Source: Symbiodinium natans (lineage: Eukaryota > Sar > Dinophyceae > Suessiales > Symbiodiniaceae). From it: DNA of 64,000 nucleotides. The notes under the pieces were generated by a model. It was not told the DNA's origin. It saw only the letters and a list, made by a program, of their open reading frames with translations, and did not search any database. This document shows positions 50,745 through 60,899 of the stretch, one piece after another. The first letter of the stretch is position 1. Every line of letters begins with the position of its first letter. The stretch is taken from positions 191,001 through 255,000 of the forward strand of contig CAJNDS010002310.1 in assembly GCA_905221605.1 (NCBI GenBank). The letters are read 5' to 3'. Made by a program: the position numbers and the translations under genes.

Positions 50745-51040
50745 TTGCCCACTTTTCCGCCTTTCGACATTTCGGCTTTTGGACATTTCGGGACTTTCAG
50801 ACTGCTCGGAACGTTCAGGATTGTTCGAAAATATTCATGCTTTCGACTTTTCCTACTTTTCGGGATTTTCATAACTTTTCGACTTTTCGGCTTTTCGGCT
50901 TTTCCTTTTTTTGGCGGCTTTTCGGATTTTTCGGTACTTTTCCCGCATTTTCGACTTTTCGACTTTTCGACTTTTCGCGCTAAGCTTGTGCCCCAATCAA
51001 CTTTTCGACTTTTCGGGTTTTCGGCTTTTCGGGTTTGTGT
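50745..51040 (+). repeat. Second GACTTTTCG-type array
   Basis: The same short units as at 49.4-49.8 kb (GACATTTCGG, CGACTTTTCGACTTTTCG and similar) recur here, densest at 50870-51035. The two arrays are about 1 kb apart with unrelated sequence between them. Confidence 0.8.
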
Positions 51041-51099
51041 GGGCGGGCTCCACTTGCGGCCGCGGACAGCCGTTTGCAATGACAGGTTCGGCCTCGATA

Positions 51100-51360
51100 G
51101 ACCCCTATACAGACCCTATTGGTTTTCGATAGGTGCCTATGCTGCAGGCTTTCCATCTAACCGTCAGAACCCTATGCATAGACCCTGAAGATTCTTGTAT
51201 GGACGAATAGACCCCCTATACATAGGGGCCAGCCGCTTTGCCATAGGCCCCTGTGCATAGACCCTATCCCTGCCTATATCACCTTTCTATGTCGCAGAAT
51301 GTCCGCTTTCCAAAGACACCTTCTGCTATCCCGAAAAGCATAGACCCTTACGCCGTGTCA
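51100..51360 (+). repeat. Repeats of CATAGACCCTAT
   Basis: Variants of ATAGACCC(C)TAT(A/G)CA occur at about 51099, 51175, 51207, 51254 and 51340. They are loosely spaced and partly inverted (CCTATACATAGGGGC). Confidence 0.55.
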
Positions 51361-51470
51361 ACTTGTATTCTCAAGAAAGAATGACTTTAACTGCATATTG
51401 CCAGCCTGAGCATGTGCCACCCCCCAAGGGCCCGGCGCCCACCTCTTGGGTCCCTAGTCGCATGCATTGT

Positions 51471-51540
51471 CGGCCTCCGCTTGGGTCTGTCACGCTTCCT
51501 CCCTGGCGCCCTCGGCCTCCGCTTGGGTCTGTCAAGCTCC
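51471..51540 (+). repeat. Short direct duplication, period 42 bp
   Basis: CGGCCTCCGCTTGGGTCTGT occurs at 51471-51490 and 51513-51532 and is followed by CA-GCT in both. Confidence 0.8.
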
Positions 51541-51849
51541 GCCCGACTCTTGATGCGAGATCTTTCTGTCCTCTGAGCTGACCTTGCATCCGTAGTCTGT
51601 TTTTCGTAGCTGTGCTTTCGCTCGTCCACCTGCGATGTTCAGTGTTGCCGGCACTACTTGTTGCTTGCACGCACTCATCTGTAGTGTGGTTCGCGCCGCC
51701 CTCAGAAGTCGGGGGGCTACTAGAAAAAGGACCATCATGAATGCAACTGCATATTTGCGAGGTTTTTTCTCTTATTACATGCGTCAAGGCATGCAGTGCT
51801 TCAACAAGCGTGAACCACTATATTGCAGAGACCTCGCCTGTGGAATTGT

Positions 51850-52188
51850 ATTCGCATGATGAGTTTGAAGAGGATTCGTGTGTTCTTGAGGCAAGCTTGC
51901 ACGGCTTAAAGCAGAATATTTGGGTTAAGGATTAAAAAGATAAGTCCCCCAAAAAAAGAAGGCAACCACGGGTCAAAAAGAGCAGGGGGGCTGGGAGGGG
52001 GCACAGCCACCCCCATTTGCAAACACGGTGCTCGCATGATGGGTTGGAAGACCGTTCGTTTGGTCTTCAAGCAAGCTTGCGCGGCTTAAAACAAGCGGGG
52101 GGTGGGGGGGGGGGGCGCAGCCCCCGATTGGCAAACACGATGCTCGTACGGTGGTTTGGAAGGAATTCGTATGATCCTAAAGCAAGGT
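51850..52188 (+). repeat. Three-copy repeat with G-rich spacers
   Basis: Units at 51850-51914, 52030-52094 and 52137-52188 share GCATGATG(G)GTTTGGAAGA, a central TTCGT and GCAAGCTTGCGCGGCTTAAA (third unit degraded). The spacers contain G-runs followed by GCACAGCCACCCCC or GCGCAGCCCCCG and GCAAACACGRTGCTCG. A run of 13 G at about 52104-52116 could form a G-quadruplex. Confidence 0.75.
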
Positions 52189-52216
52189 AAAAAAGACGAT
52201 GTTTAGGGCTTAGGGT

Positions 52217-52436
52217 GCGGAGGTTAAATTGTAGAGGTTGGGAAGCGGCAATGAACCCCGTATATGTGGCTCAAGATGACATGGCCACAGGAGCAGGCTG
52301 TGTAGAAAAGGGTAAGTCCGTGGGGTCTGGTGTTTGGTGCTTAGGCAAGCCTTTCCCTCTGACCTCTTCCGAAAAAATTAGGGCTGCCTTTAGGGGTGAG
52401 AGTTCTGTTCCCTTTCCCCTTACTTGGTTGTCCCCG
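52217..52436 (+). repeat. Left direct repeat flanking the RNA-binding-protein locus, with SL-like sequence
   Basis: About 220 bases, nearly identical to 59937-60196 except for about 38 bases present only on the right. It contains CCGTATATGTGGCTCAAG (52258-52275), which resembles a spliced leader lacking three internal bases. It is preceded by TTTAGGGCTTAGGG. It has no TG...CA ends, so it is not a standard LTR. Confidence 0.8.
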
Positions 52437-52515
52437 TCGGTTATGAGCCCAAATTAGGTTCCCTGCTTTTCTTTCGTGTTTGTGGTTTAAGGGCCCTAGA
52501 ACGTAGCTTGCAGCA

Positions 52516-53160
52516 ATGGCTTCATCCTGGCTGCAGTCTGAGGAGGAATCGAAGCTCCCAATGTGGAGGCTCCCAATGTGGAGTACGCAACTGGATCTGG
52601 TGGTGGTCGAGGTGAACTATGGCCATTGGACGCGGGGGAAAAACTGGAGGCCACAATGGAGGTTGCCTTGTTGAAACTTCTGCGTAAAAATGGGGTGATG
52701 GCGTCATCCTCGGACCCTGCTGAGAAAGTTGTGGTGGATCAGTCATTTTCGAGCTCTACTGCAAAGGTCATGGTTAAGCAATGTGTTCAGACTGAGTTGA
52801 GTGGGGAGGTGGTTACATTGGAGAAGTCAAAAAACAAGATCTCCGATTAGCTGAGTAGTGGAAAAGGTGTTGAACAAGAGACTGCAAGTGGTTCTGTGGG
52901 TGCAATGGCACAGGAACCTCCAGTCGTATCTGAGGTGCGTCCTGATGAGATTTTGGAGTTGGAGGCTGTGGTCCAAGCTGAAGAAGAAGAAGAGATCAAT
53001 CAGCTGGAGGCCTTACATCAAAGCTGCTGATACCTTTCTGCAAAGGGAGGTGGAGCTGGATGACTCTGAATGGGAGAGACGCATTTTTCTGATGATGGTC
53101 GGCCCTATTACTACAACCTGAGGACCCTGACAACTCAGTGGGAGATCCCAAAAGGATGAC
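52516..53160 (+). pseudogene. Decayed N-terminal part of an RNA-binding protein, with WW domain
   Basis: Frames at 52563-52850 and about 52855-53030 are protein-like (QEPPVVSEVRPDEILELEAV). A WW domain follows at 53071-53150: WERRIF, then after a one-base frame slip DDGRPYYYNLRTLTTQWEIP. The paired Trp, the YYYN strand and the terminal W-x-x-P are all present. WW domains bind proline-rich ligands and often occur in splicing and transcription proteins. Several frame changes mark this as a pseudogene. Confidence 0.6.
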
Positions 53161-53846
53161 GAACGCTACTGGAGAGATGGCTGGAGGTGATGGGGATGGT
53201 GTTTCTGGAACTGGAACTGGAGCAAATCTGAATAAGGTCTCTGCATCCAGGCTGGAGTTGGAACCTACATCCTCGACGCCGTCTTCTGAGTATGTGCGGA
53301 GGTAGGGAATGCCTCTACCGTTGGGGATAGCGGTGTAGTGGGTGGTGAGGTTACCCTAATAGGTCCGGGTTCCCCAAAGGAGGATGGAATCTCTGGAACA
53401 CAGGAAGGCGTGGCCCTGGATCGGGAAGCCAATAATACCGGACTTTCTGAGGGTGGTGTGGCGGTGGAAACTGGTTTCCAATAAGGGAAATTTTGGTGCT
53501 GCACGTATGGAGGTTTCACTACAAGATAGTTGCTTCCTGGAATCAATGAGAGTCTGGTGGACAGGCCTGAAATAAGTGGAGATGGTTCTGTCCAAGCTGT
53601 CGTCAAGGAGTCCAAGTTAAGAGGATACTTCTGTGGTGGCTGCAGGCACTGATGTTTTGCCTGACATGGGGGTCACGGCAGAAGCCTGGAGCGCCAATGA
53701 TGCGCGGGCTGGTGTGCCAGAAAAACCTGGAGTGCGGATGAGGCACGGGTTGAGGCACCTGATGGGAAAGCTCCGCAACTGACTGTGACAATGGGGAGCA
53801 GGTGGTTGTAGCAACAGATGGACGCACCAGTGCACGCTGAAGTCAG
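53161..53846 (+). pseudogene. Eroded coding stretch between WW and S1 parts
   Basis: Plus-strand peptides rich in Val, Glu and Gly recur in changing frames, similar in style to the next ORF, but no continuous frame or domain can be followed. Confidence 0.3.
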
Positions 53847-54749
53847 TTGAAAGAATCAAACCCCACCGGGGCCGAAGAGGCAGCCGTGGTTCGTGGTGAT
53901 GCTGGGACAACTTCTCTTTTGGTGACCATGGAGCCAAAAGAACCCACAACGGAAGAAAGCGTGCCTGTTGTGGAAGATGAACAAAGGTCAATCTCCGAGA
54001 AAACCGAGATTTCACCTACTGGCGGACTGCTGGAAGTCGACGCCACGCAGACTGCAACAGTGGAGGTGGGTCCAAACTTGGTAGATGATTCTGGACTTGT
54101 TACCCAGGGGCGCAAAGAGGATTCTGCGGGACTCCAGGTCGTGCAAGGGAATCCGGATGGTGGTCAATCTGGAGCGGAGCTACAACCTGAAGCTGAAGAT
54201 GGCAAGCCAGCTTCTGGTGTTCAAACAACGGATCAACCCAATGAGGTGACTCCTTATCTGGATTTGACGCATTGTTACCGCCCAGGTGATACCGTTGATG
54301 GGACCGTCTATCGCATTGACACCAATGGGGTGTGGCTTCACATGGGCGGCGTCAAGGTTTTGATACCTGCTGATGATGATCAAAAGCCACAATTTCGTTA
54401 AGTGAAAGAAGTCGAGCCGGGCGGTGCCCTGATCTTGGATGCAGATGACTTGGAGTTGGATGATGATGATGATGGTACTGCCTCTTCAAGTTCGCCCAAG
54501 TGGAAGTGTGGGAAGCGAGATCAATGGGGTTATGGCTCGTGGTATCAAGGTCAATGGAACCAAGGCCGGACACACCTGGTCAATGGAACTGGAATGGTGA
54601 GTCTGAGTGGCAGTTGGTTTGGAAATGAATGGATCGATCCTGAGAAATGGGAAGCAGGGCAGTCAGTTCGTTTTGTGGGGAGAAGATCTGCAGAATGCTG
54701 CAAGAACTGCAAGCTCCGAAGGAGTATATCTGCAAAGCAATTGGGATGA
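53847..54749 (+). pseudogene. ORF with S1 RNA-binding domain, single in-frame stop
   Basis: The frame runs through TAA at 54399-54401 and stays open to 54749. An acidic N-terminal half leads to an S1-like domain at about 54262-54380: CYRPGDTVDGTVYRIDTNGV, then WLHMGGVKVLIPADD. After the stop come an Asp run (DADDLELDDDDD) and a Trp/Gly-rich segment (WGYGSWYQGQWNQG). The true frame leaves this one near 54650 for that of 54647-55621. Confidence 0.65.
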
Positions 54750-55621
54750 TGTTGGACGCGCAGAGCGTGGATGAGCTGCAGGAGTTGGTCCAGGATCGGG
54801 AAGAGCTGCGTGTACAAATCAAGAATGCCCATGAGATTTTGCTGGCAGAAAAATGGGATCCTGAGGTGTGCAGTGTGCAACTTTCTCACGATGATTTATT
54901 CGCAATGATGATTGCTGAAAAGAGGTACAACGCGGAGACTGCGTCTTGTCTGGTAACCGTGATACTGGACCAAGGTGGTGAGGTGGATTGGTGCTACCTG
55001 TGGAGCAATCCGGATCGGTTTCATGAGGAAGTTTCCAGCGCGTTTCAAGCTCTAATGCTGAGAGAGCGAAGGCCCGTGGAGGAGTACCTGAATCCAGACA
55101 AGGTCAAAAAAGCGCACAAACCACAACAACTGGTTATTCGCTCCTCATACCATAAAAAGATTTGCAAGTTCTTTGAAAGTGAGTTGCGATTTCGAGCATC
55201 GGCTGCGAGTGAAGGGTGGACGGAAGGTCTTCCCTCTCAAGGACCAGAGGGCAGTGTGGCTGATGATGATTGTGGGGATATTGGTGAACCGCCAACTGAT
55301 GAAGGGGTCGTAGATGAGGTTCAGCAAGAACGAGACGACCTTGAGTTCAGGAGCAAATACAGTTATGGAAAAGGAGGTTCCAAATGGACACCGCCGAAGC
55401 AAATCTGCTGGAAGTTTCATGGCAAAGGGTGCACATATGGAGAGAACTGCCACTTTAGTCATGATCCTGATGTCTCGGTGGAAGGGCATCAGGAGGCTGG
55501 CAAAAAATGGGATGATGCCTCGAGGCAGGCGCTTCGGGATGCTGGGCTGAATAAGGTGTGCTTCGACTTCCATTTACACTGTTACACGGCAAGTGTCGGG
55601 TGCCACGTAACTGAACCGTAA
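54647..55621 (+). pseudogene. ORF with CCCH zinc finger, continuation of the same protein
   Basis: A 324-codon frame has a helical region (LQELQAPKEYICKAIGMMLD; ELQELVQDREELRVQIKNAH) and an acidic region. A CCCH finger lies at 55406-55462 (C-x7-C-x5-C-x3-H, core ICWKFHGKGCTYGENCHFSH). A second finger begins at 55559 but is broken by two short duplications (see the entry at 55559-55637). CCCH fingers bind RNA. Confidence 0.7.
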
Positions 55622-55637
55622 CTGTACCTTTAGCCAC
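55559..55637 (+). pseudogene. Second CCCH finger, interrupted by 8-bp and 11-bp tandem duplications
   Basis: TTACACTG/TTACACGG at 55574-55589 is an imperfect 8-bp tandem duplication. CGTAACTGAAC/CGTAACTGTAC at 55606-55627 is an 11-bp one. Without the extra bases, the spacing of the four ligands would be C-x8-C-x5-C-x3-H. As it stands the frame is lost and a stop arises at 55619. Confidence 0.6.
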
Positions 55638-55679
55638 GAGCGTCTTTCTCCAGAAAGGCTTTCGCTGTTACGTCACTTA

Positions 55680-56108
55680 GTGCATCTGGCCCATTATATC
55701 AAGGATGTTCAAGACAAGGGCACGGTCCCAAGAAGGGACAATTTCCCTGCGCCTAACACTTGGTCTGGTGCAACTGGACATTCTGGTGCCACCGGTGGGG
55801 CTGCCTCTTCATCGTCAGGGGCGCCGTCTGCAAACGCTGGGACCAATGTGTCAAATCAAACAGCAGCCGCTGCGGATACAAACCAAGGTGCTGCAGATCA
55901 AGCTGCGGATGTCCAAGCGGATACAATGGGGACTACCGCGGCTGCTCCAATTTTGGATGTTGATGAGCCAATCGAATCGTGGATGGCCAGACAGCAGCTG
56001 TGGGTCTACACTCCAACTATGAGTGAGGTGATGATATCACTGGGGGTCACGCGTGTCACCCACCTTGTTCAATATGTTTATCTTAAGCGTTCAGCCGAAG
56101 GGTGCTGA
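55680..56108 (+). pseudogene. Ala/Ser/Gly-rich ORF, same locus
   Basis: A 142-codon frame has a low-complexity middle (TGGAASSSSGAPSANAG) and an end with PILDVDEPIESWMARQQLWV. No domain is recognised. It probably continues the CCCH protein after the broken finger. Confidence 0.4.
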
Positions 56109-56484
56109 ACGGGTGATGGCGCTGTTAGGTGAGGTGAAACACCGACCCTTTGGTCCGGATCAAGCTTTTTCTGAGAGAGCTGAAACTCGTTCACAACGGG
56201 TTGCTGACAGTGGTTCTGGCAATGGTCAGGCAAGAACCCTGACTGAAGTCCGCGAGGCCCAACCTGGTGGTGAAGTACATGTCGGGATGTTTTGGGTCGT
56301 GGGCGTTTTCGGGATGTTTGGACGCTGGAACAGAGGTCACCGCTGTGTGTGTGCAAAAGTTAAGGTTGGTGGGAGTTGGTGTTCCGCCGCCGCCGGACGT
56401 TCCACGTGAAGTTCCTCGACACGGTCGCTTTATCCGGAGAGGGAGAGAACGCTGCTGAAGAGAAAGGCAGATTGAGCTTCCGTT
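56109..56484 (+). other. Eroded stretch, no clear frame
   Basis: Short plus frames (56009-56470) give fragments such as DVPREVPRHGRFIRRGRE. I cannot follow one protein through here. Confidence 0.3.
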
Positions 56485-57390
56485 TTGGTCGGGTGTGGGC
56501 GGATCAGGTGGATGATGGTCAAGCAATTGACTTTGTTACGTATGCTAGGGGACTCTAGTGAAGAGGAAGGTGTCAATGTACACCTGCTGCATCAAGCCAT
56601 GAAGGACAGTGTGGCCTCTAACAGGACTGCAAAACGCGGCAATGTTTCGCAGGGTGGTTCTCGTGGCTCCAAAGCGGAGAAAGGGTCAAGCGCTGGTGGC
56701 GTGCAGCGCGACGGTTCGTCGCGGGGGGAGACCCGCCAAAGTTTTTCGGCTTCTGGATCTTCAAACCGTGCTGTGGTCTCACAAGGGGCAGGAAATGGTT
56801 CTGACCTTGGTGGTTCGCTGGCTGAGGGCTCCGCAGATGCAACTCTTTCTGGGTAAGTGGCTGGACAGGAAGATGGAAGGAATGGAAATATGGAGCAGCT
56901 TGCTAGTGATGGGACTGGACAGCGAAATGGTGGAGATGGGAGCGGTGCTCTCCAAAGGGGACAGTGGAAAATATATATGAGCACTGAGGCGAGGAGATGT
57001 GGAAAATTGAATGTTTGTCGTGCTTTATGTGCTCGTATTTACTGGAAGGTTTCTGATGGAAGAGTGCCTATCAAGAAAAAGGGTGTGAACAAGATGGATC
57101 GGAGTTTGATTATTAGCACTTCATCGGATGGCTCAGGTGTGGGGGAGGTGGTTCCTCCCACGATCCAAAACCTGACTGGGGTGGTGGTCCGAGGTGACCC
57201 TGGAGTGCTGATTCAGTCACCGACAACTGCCTGGGTTATGAAACGAAGTTTGGCTAATCGAACGATGTGGGCTGTAGTTTCGGGTCTGGCTTCTGAAGTT
57301 CTCAAGGCTCTGGTGGAGGTGGATGAATCAAACGAAAGGATGAATACTGGAAGGTCCCAACAAGATGGGCGTTACGGCTGCGTTGCATGA
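56485..57390 (+). pseudogene. Ser/Gly-rich ORF with one in-frame stop
   Basis: A single frame is open from 56485 to 57390 except for TAA at 56854-56856, inside GGGTAAGTGG, which also resembles a splice donor. Residues before it are Ser/Gly-rich (SSRGETRQSFSASGSSNRAV). Those after it include a folded-looking part (TIQNLTGVVVRGDPGVLIQS). No family is recognised. Confidence 0.4.
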
Positions 57391-57892
57391 TTACTTTCGT
57401 AAAAGTCCATGTCTACCTCCGGTGGGGAATTATCCCTTGTCGGTGATGGGTGTTCTTCTAGCGCCGCAGCTGATTGAAGTGTTGTCGTCCATAGAGACCT
57501 TCGGCAGAGCAATGGAGGGTATTGCGCACGAATGGGTTCACGACCCAGAAATGGAGGATCACGTCAAGCTGATGGGTTTCTTAGCTGCAGTCGTTTACCC
57601 GCTCTGCAACATTGGTGGACAAGGGGAGGTTATTTGGACCTATTTCTTGTGGAAGAGTGGCCGGGACTCTCTGATTGAATTCATGAGAGCTGCTACGTGC
57701 GCTGATGAGCTGGAGGTGTTGTGGAGGAGAATGGAAGAAGAAGAAGAAATGGACCCGTCTGGGTCAGTGCTGGAGATTTCTAGACAGTCTGGAACGGATC
57801 TCAATGAAGGGATTGGTGATGCTCCTGAAAAGGAGACAGCGACGGATTTAGGAACTGCTAGCAGAGCGCCTGAGGTCTCGCGTCGCAGTTGA
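57365..57892 (+). pseudogene. Unassigned helical ORF, 175 codons
   Basis: Continues in a new frame. It is helical, with GVLLAPQLIEVLSSIETFGR and a Glu run (RRMEEEEEMD). The end is acidic. Its position between the Ser/Gly-rich ORF and the CCCH cluster suggests the same locus. No function is assigned. Confidence 0.4.
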
Positions 57893-58435
57893 GGAGAGTA
57901 CCCCATCGCCAACCAACGCTGTCATCTTCGTCAATGGTGCTGCGGAGGAGAAATCAAGCTGTGGCTGTGTGGGAGCGCACAAACCCGCTGAGACAGACTG
58001 GGAGGTTGTTTGACAGCGCAAAAGGCTTTGCAGGAGAAGGTCCGACAAGCGTCGGGTCTCTTGAGCAGGTGGAACAGGCAATGTCCTGGACATCAGAAGA
58101 TCGGCTGGATGAAGTGGATGCAGGGCCTAATTGTGAAGGTTCGGTTCTGTGGTGGAAGGGTTTCTGGGAAGTGGCATTTTGAGGCGAAGTTCACTCCTCA
58201 ACAAGGGAGGTAACCTTGGGATCCAGCACCTTTTCCTGAAGAAATCAAAGAGGCGCGGACTGGTCATTGATGGCTCAGGGATCTGGAGGAAATCCATGCC
58301 ACGAGTGCCAGGCGTTCAGGGTGGTTTTTCCAAGGTGGTTCAGAAGCACCTTACTGCAACTGTACCTGTAAAAGAAATGAATCACGAGATGGATCGTCAT
58401 GAGGCGGAGCGTCAAGAGCTGCGAAAGAAAATATT
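57893..58435 (+). pseudogene. Frame-shifted coding remnants before the CCCH cluster
   Basis: Fragments include TNAVIFVNGAAEEKSSCG and MNHEMDRHEAERQELRKK in different frames. They are too broken to join with confidence. Confidence 0.35.
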
Positions 58436-59283
58436 TGCTTGTGGTACAATGCTGGTGAGAAGTGCAGGTTTGGTGATGACTGCAAGTTTGTTCATACCAG
58501 AGAGCAGATGGTGCTGAAAAAGTTTTTTGGTGCAAGTATTTTGTTGGTGGACGTGATTGCTTCGCTGCAGAGAATTGCCGCTACTCCCACGATGCGACTG
58601 GAGTGATTTGCACGAAGTTCCGGTTAACTGGAAGGTGTCGTCGGGGAGACCAATGCGTCTTCGTTCACGAAAGTGGGAGACGAGCTGACAGGCCAAGGTC
58701 GCCAACAACGCTGCCGCGAAGACGTGCTGAATCAAGAGGACAAGGTGTTTCTCCTGAAAGGCAAGAAGAGGAGATGGAAGAGGACTTTATGGTTTATGAT
58801 GATGATACGCGGGCGTGCGAGCTCCTGGCTGAGGCGGTGTCTATTATGTCCAAAACAAAGGACAATGTTGATCGCTATGAAGGTGAACCGATCTTCAAGT
58901 TGTTGGGAATAGCTGGCGAAAAGGAGGATCTAGATGCCGAGTGGTGTACTTGGACTGACAGACTTCTTTCGTCGCTGGAGGAGCTGCATGAGGTGGTTAA
59001 AAGGCACGATGTTAGTTTGGCCGAGATCGAAAGCTCCGTAGATGAGTTACGAATCTGGTATCAAAAAAGGCCTGCCTGGAGGGTGGTGGTGGTTCGGACG
59101 GCGGATCAAGGAAACGGCGCCGAGAATCTGGGCTTCCTGAAGATCTTCCAGAAGAGGAGGAGTCTGCTCATGCTAAGGAAACGGTCCAGTTGGAGGATGA
59201 ACCGGCTGCTAATGTCGATGCTCCAGTGGAAAAGGTTATTTCTGAAAATGAGAGCAAAAAGCTCAAGAAGAAGAGGAGAGTAG
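58436..59283 (+). pseudogene. Three tandem CCCH zinc fingers and a helical tail
   Basis: Three fingers each fit C-x8-C-x5-C-x3-H: 58436-58495 (CLWYNAGEKCRFGDDCKFVH), 58531-58590 (CKYFVGGRDCFAAENCRYSH) and 58609-58668 (CTKFRLTGRCRRGDQCVFVH). The first is in a different frame from the other two, so one indel lies near 58505. The frame 58603-59283 continues with an acidic helical region (AEAVSIMSKTKDNVDRYEGE), and the frame after 59190 reads as a Lys/Glu-rich basic segment. Tandem CCCH fingers are typical of RNA-binding and mRNA-processing proteins. Confidence 0.75.
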
Positions 59284-59936
59284 GCGCTGCAAAGGATTCT
59301 GGCTCGGTGGTGGTAGCTATTCCGAAGAAGAGGCCCAGAAGTACAGAGAAGCCTTTGGACACAACCATCGAAGGAACCTGAGGATCCTGAAGGCGGCGAA
59401 GTAGAGGAGAAGCCAGGGAGTCCTGTGCAGCATCTGGGAGCGCTCCTCCAAAAGGAGTTTCGACGCCGGTGTTACCAAGGAATCTGGAAATTCTTCTCTT
59501 CGTCCTGAACAAGAGCGAAATGCTGTAGATGAAGCAAGAAGAGAGGGGGTGTTATCCTCGATCCAGAGATACTTGACCGATCCGTTGGTTGGAATCGAAA
59601 CCTGATGCGGCTGCATCGAGCCTGTGAAGCTGGACGTCTGGCAAAGAAGTTACTGCTATAGGTGGGCGGACTGGTTTTTTCAACTGGGTGGACGTTCGCG
59701 ATGCAGTTTTTCTCCTTTCTGTTATGGCCTTCTATGCTGAAGTAGGCTGGGATAAGGTGGAGGAATTGGGAAGTGACCAATGTGGCCAATGTGTCAAGAA
59801 AGGATGAGGACTATTATAAGGTTTACCTTTAGGGGTTGGGAAATCCTCAATGGAGAAGAGGTTTGTCTGAAAAGGCATTGGACACCCAAGACGTCCTGGA
59901 TGACGTTTTACCATAGTTTGCGAGCCAATGGCTACG
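59284..59936 (+). other. Eroded 3' end of the CCCH locus
   Basis: Short protein-like pieces (VIPKKRPRSTEKPL-like, in the frame of 59190-59381) fade by about 59650. No gene is supported to the start of the right direct repeat. Confidence 0.35.
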
Positions 59937-60196
59937 GCGGAGGTTAAATTGTATAGGTTGGGAAGGGGCAATGAACCCCGTATATGTGGCTCAAGATGAC
60001 ATGGCCACAGGAGCAGGCTGTGTAGAAAAGGGTAAGTCCGGGGGGTCTGGTGTTTGGTGCTTAGGCAAGCCTTTCCCTCTGACCTCTTCCCCTCTTGGTG
60101 TTCTCCGCTTTTGGTTTGGGAAACTTAAGGAAAATTTAGGGCTGCCTTTAGGGGTGAGAGTTCTGTTCCCTTTCCCCTTACTTGGTTGTCTCCCCG
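59937..60196 (+). repeat. Right direct repeat flanking the RNA-binding-protein locus
   Basis: The counterpart of 52217-52436, with an extra block CTCTTGGTGTTCTCCGC... of about 38 bases. The SL-like CCGTATATGTGGCTCAAG is at 59978-59995. Both copies share a small frame beginning MNPVYVAQDDMATGAGCVEK, with no known counterpart. A tandem gene duplication whose second unit is cut off by telomere-like DNA would explain the pair; an atypical LTR pair is the alternative. Confidence 0.8.
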
Positions 60197-60830
60197 TGTA
60201 GGGCTTAGGGTTTTGGGACGCGCATTCACCAGAAAAGTAAAAAAAGGGTTTTTGGGGTTTAGGGTCCAGGGGTTTTTAAGGTTTAGGGTTTAGGGTGTAG
60301 GGCTTAGGGTCTCAGGCTTTAGGGTTTGCGGGTTTTAGGGTTTAGGGCTGAGTGATTTTTAGGGTTGAAAGCTTTTTGTGTTTAGGGTTTCGGAGTTTTG
60401 AAGAGGTTTTTTTTGGGTTAGGCCTTAGGAGTTTTTCTCGGGTTTAGGGATGTAGAGGTTTTTACGGTTAAGGTTTCAAGGTCTCAGGGTTTAGGGTTTA
60501 ATTAAGGGTTTTGCGGGCTTGCGGTTTAGGGGGTTTTAGGGTTTAGAGTTTACCTCTTTTTTTGGGGTTTAAGGGCTTTAAGGGTTTAGTATTTAAGGAG
60601 TTTTGTGGTTTAGGGCTTAGGGGTTGTTAGGGTTTGGGGTTTAGCGTTCAAGATGTTTTTGGGTTTTTATGGTTTAGGGTTTGTTTTTAGGGTTTAGGGC
60701 TTAGGTTCTTTTAGGGTTGTTAGGGCTTCGGGTTTATGGGTTTTAGGCTTGGAGCGTTGTGGGGTGTACGGTCTAGGGCTTTTTCGGGTTTAGGGTTTAG
60801 GGGTTTGTAAGGTCTAGGGTTTAGTATGAA
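60197..60830 (+). repeat. Degenerate telomere-like TTTAGGG repeats, about 635 bp
   Basis: GGGTTTAGGG, GGGCTTAGGG, GGGTTTTTAGGG and similar variants fill the stretch, with the G-rich strand on top. TTTAGGG is the Arabidopsis-type telomere unit reported in dinoflagellates. The units are imperfect and sit inside the sequence, so this is an interstitial or degenerate array rather than a chromosome end. Confidence 0.8.
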
Positions 60831-60899
60831 ACTAAAACTATAAGTCGAACCAGTAAGGAACCCAACCCCCCTACTGATGTCACCAACCACGAACACCAA

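Noticed and set aside
52217-60196. Direct repeats read as ordinary LTRs of a retrotransposon
   Set aside because: There are no TG...CA ends, no target duplication, no PBS or PPT, and no pol genes between them.
59971-60201. Small ORF MNPVYVAQDDMATGAG in the right direct repeat as a gene
   Set aside because: The left copy diverges in frame after a 38-base difference, and the reading spans an SL-like sequence; there is no independent support for translation.
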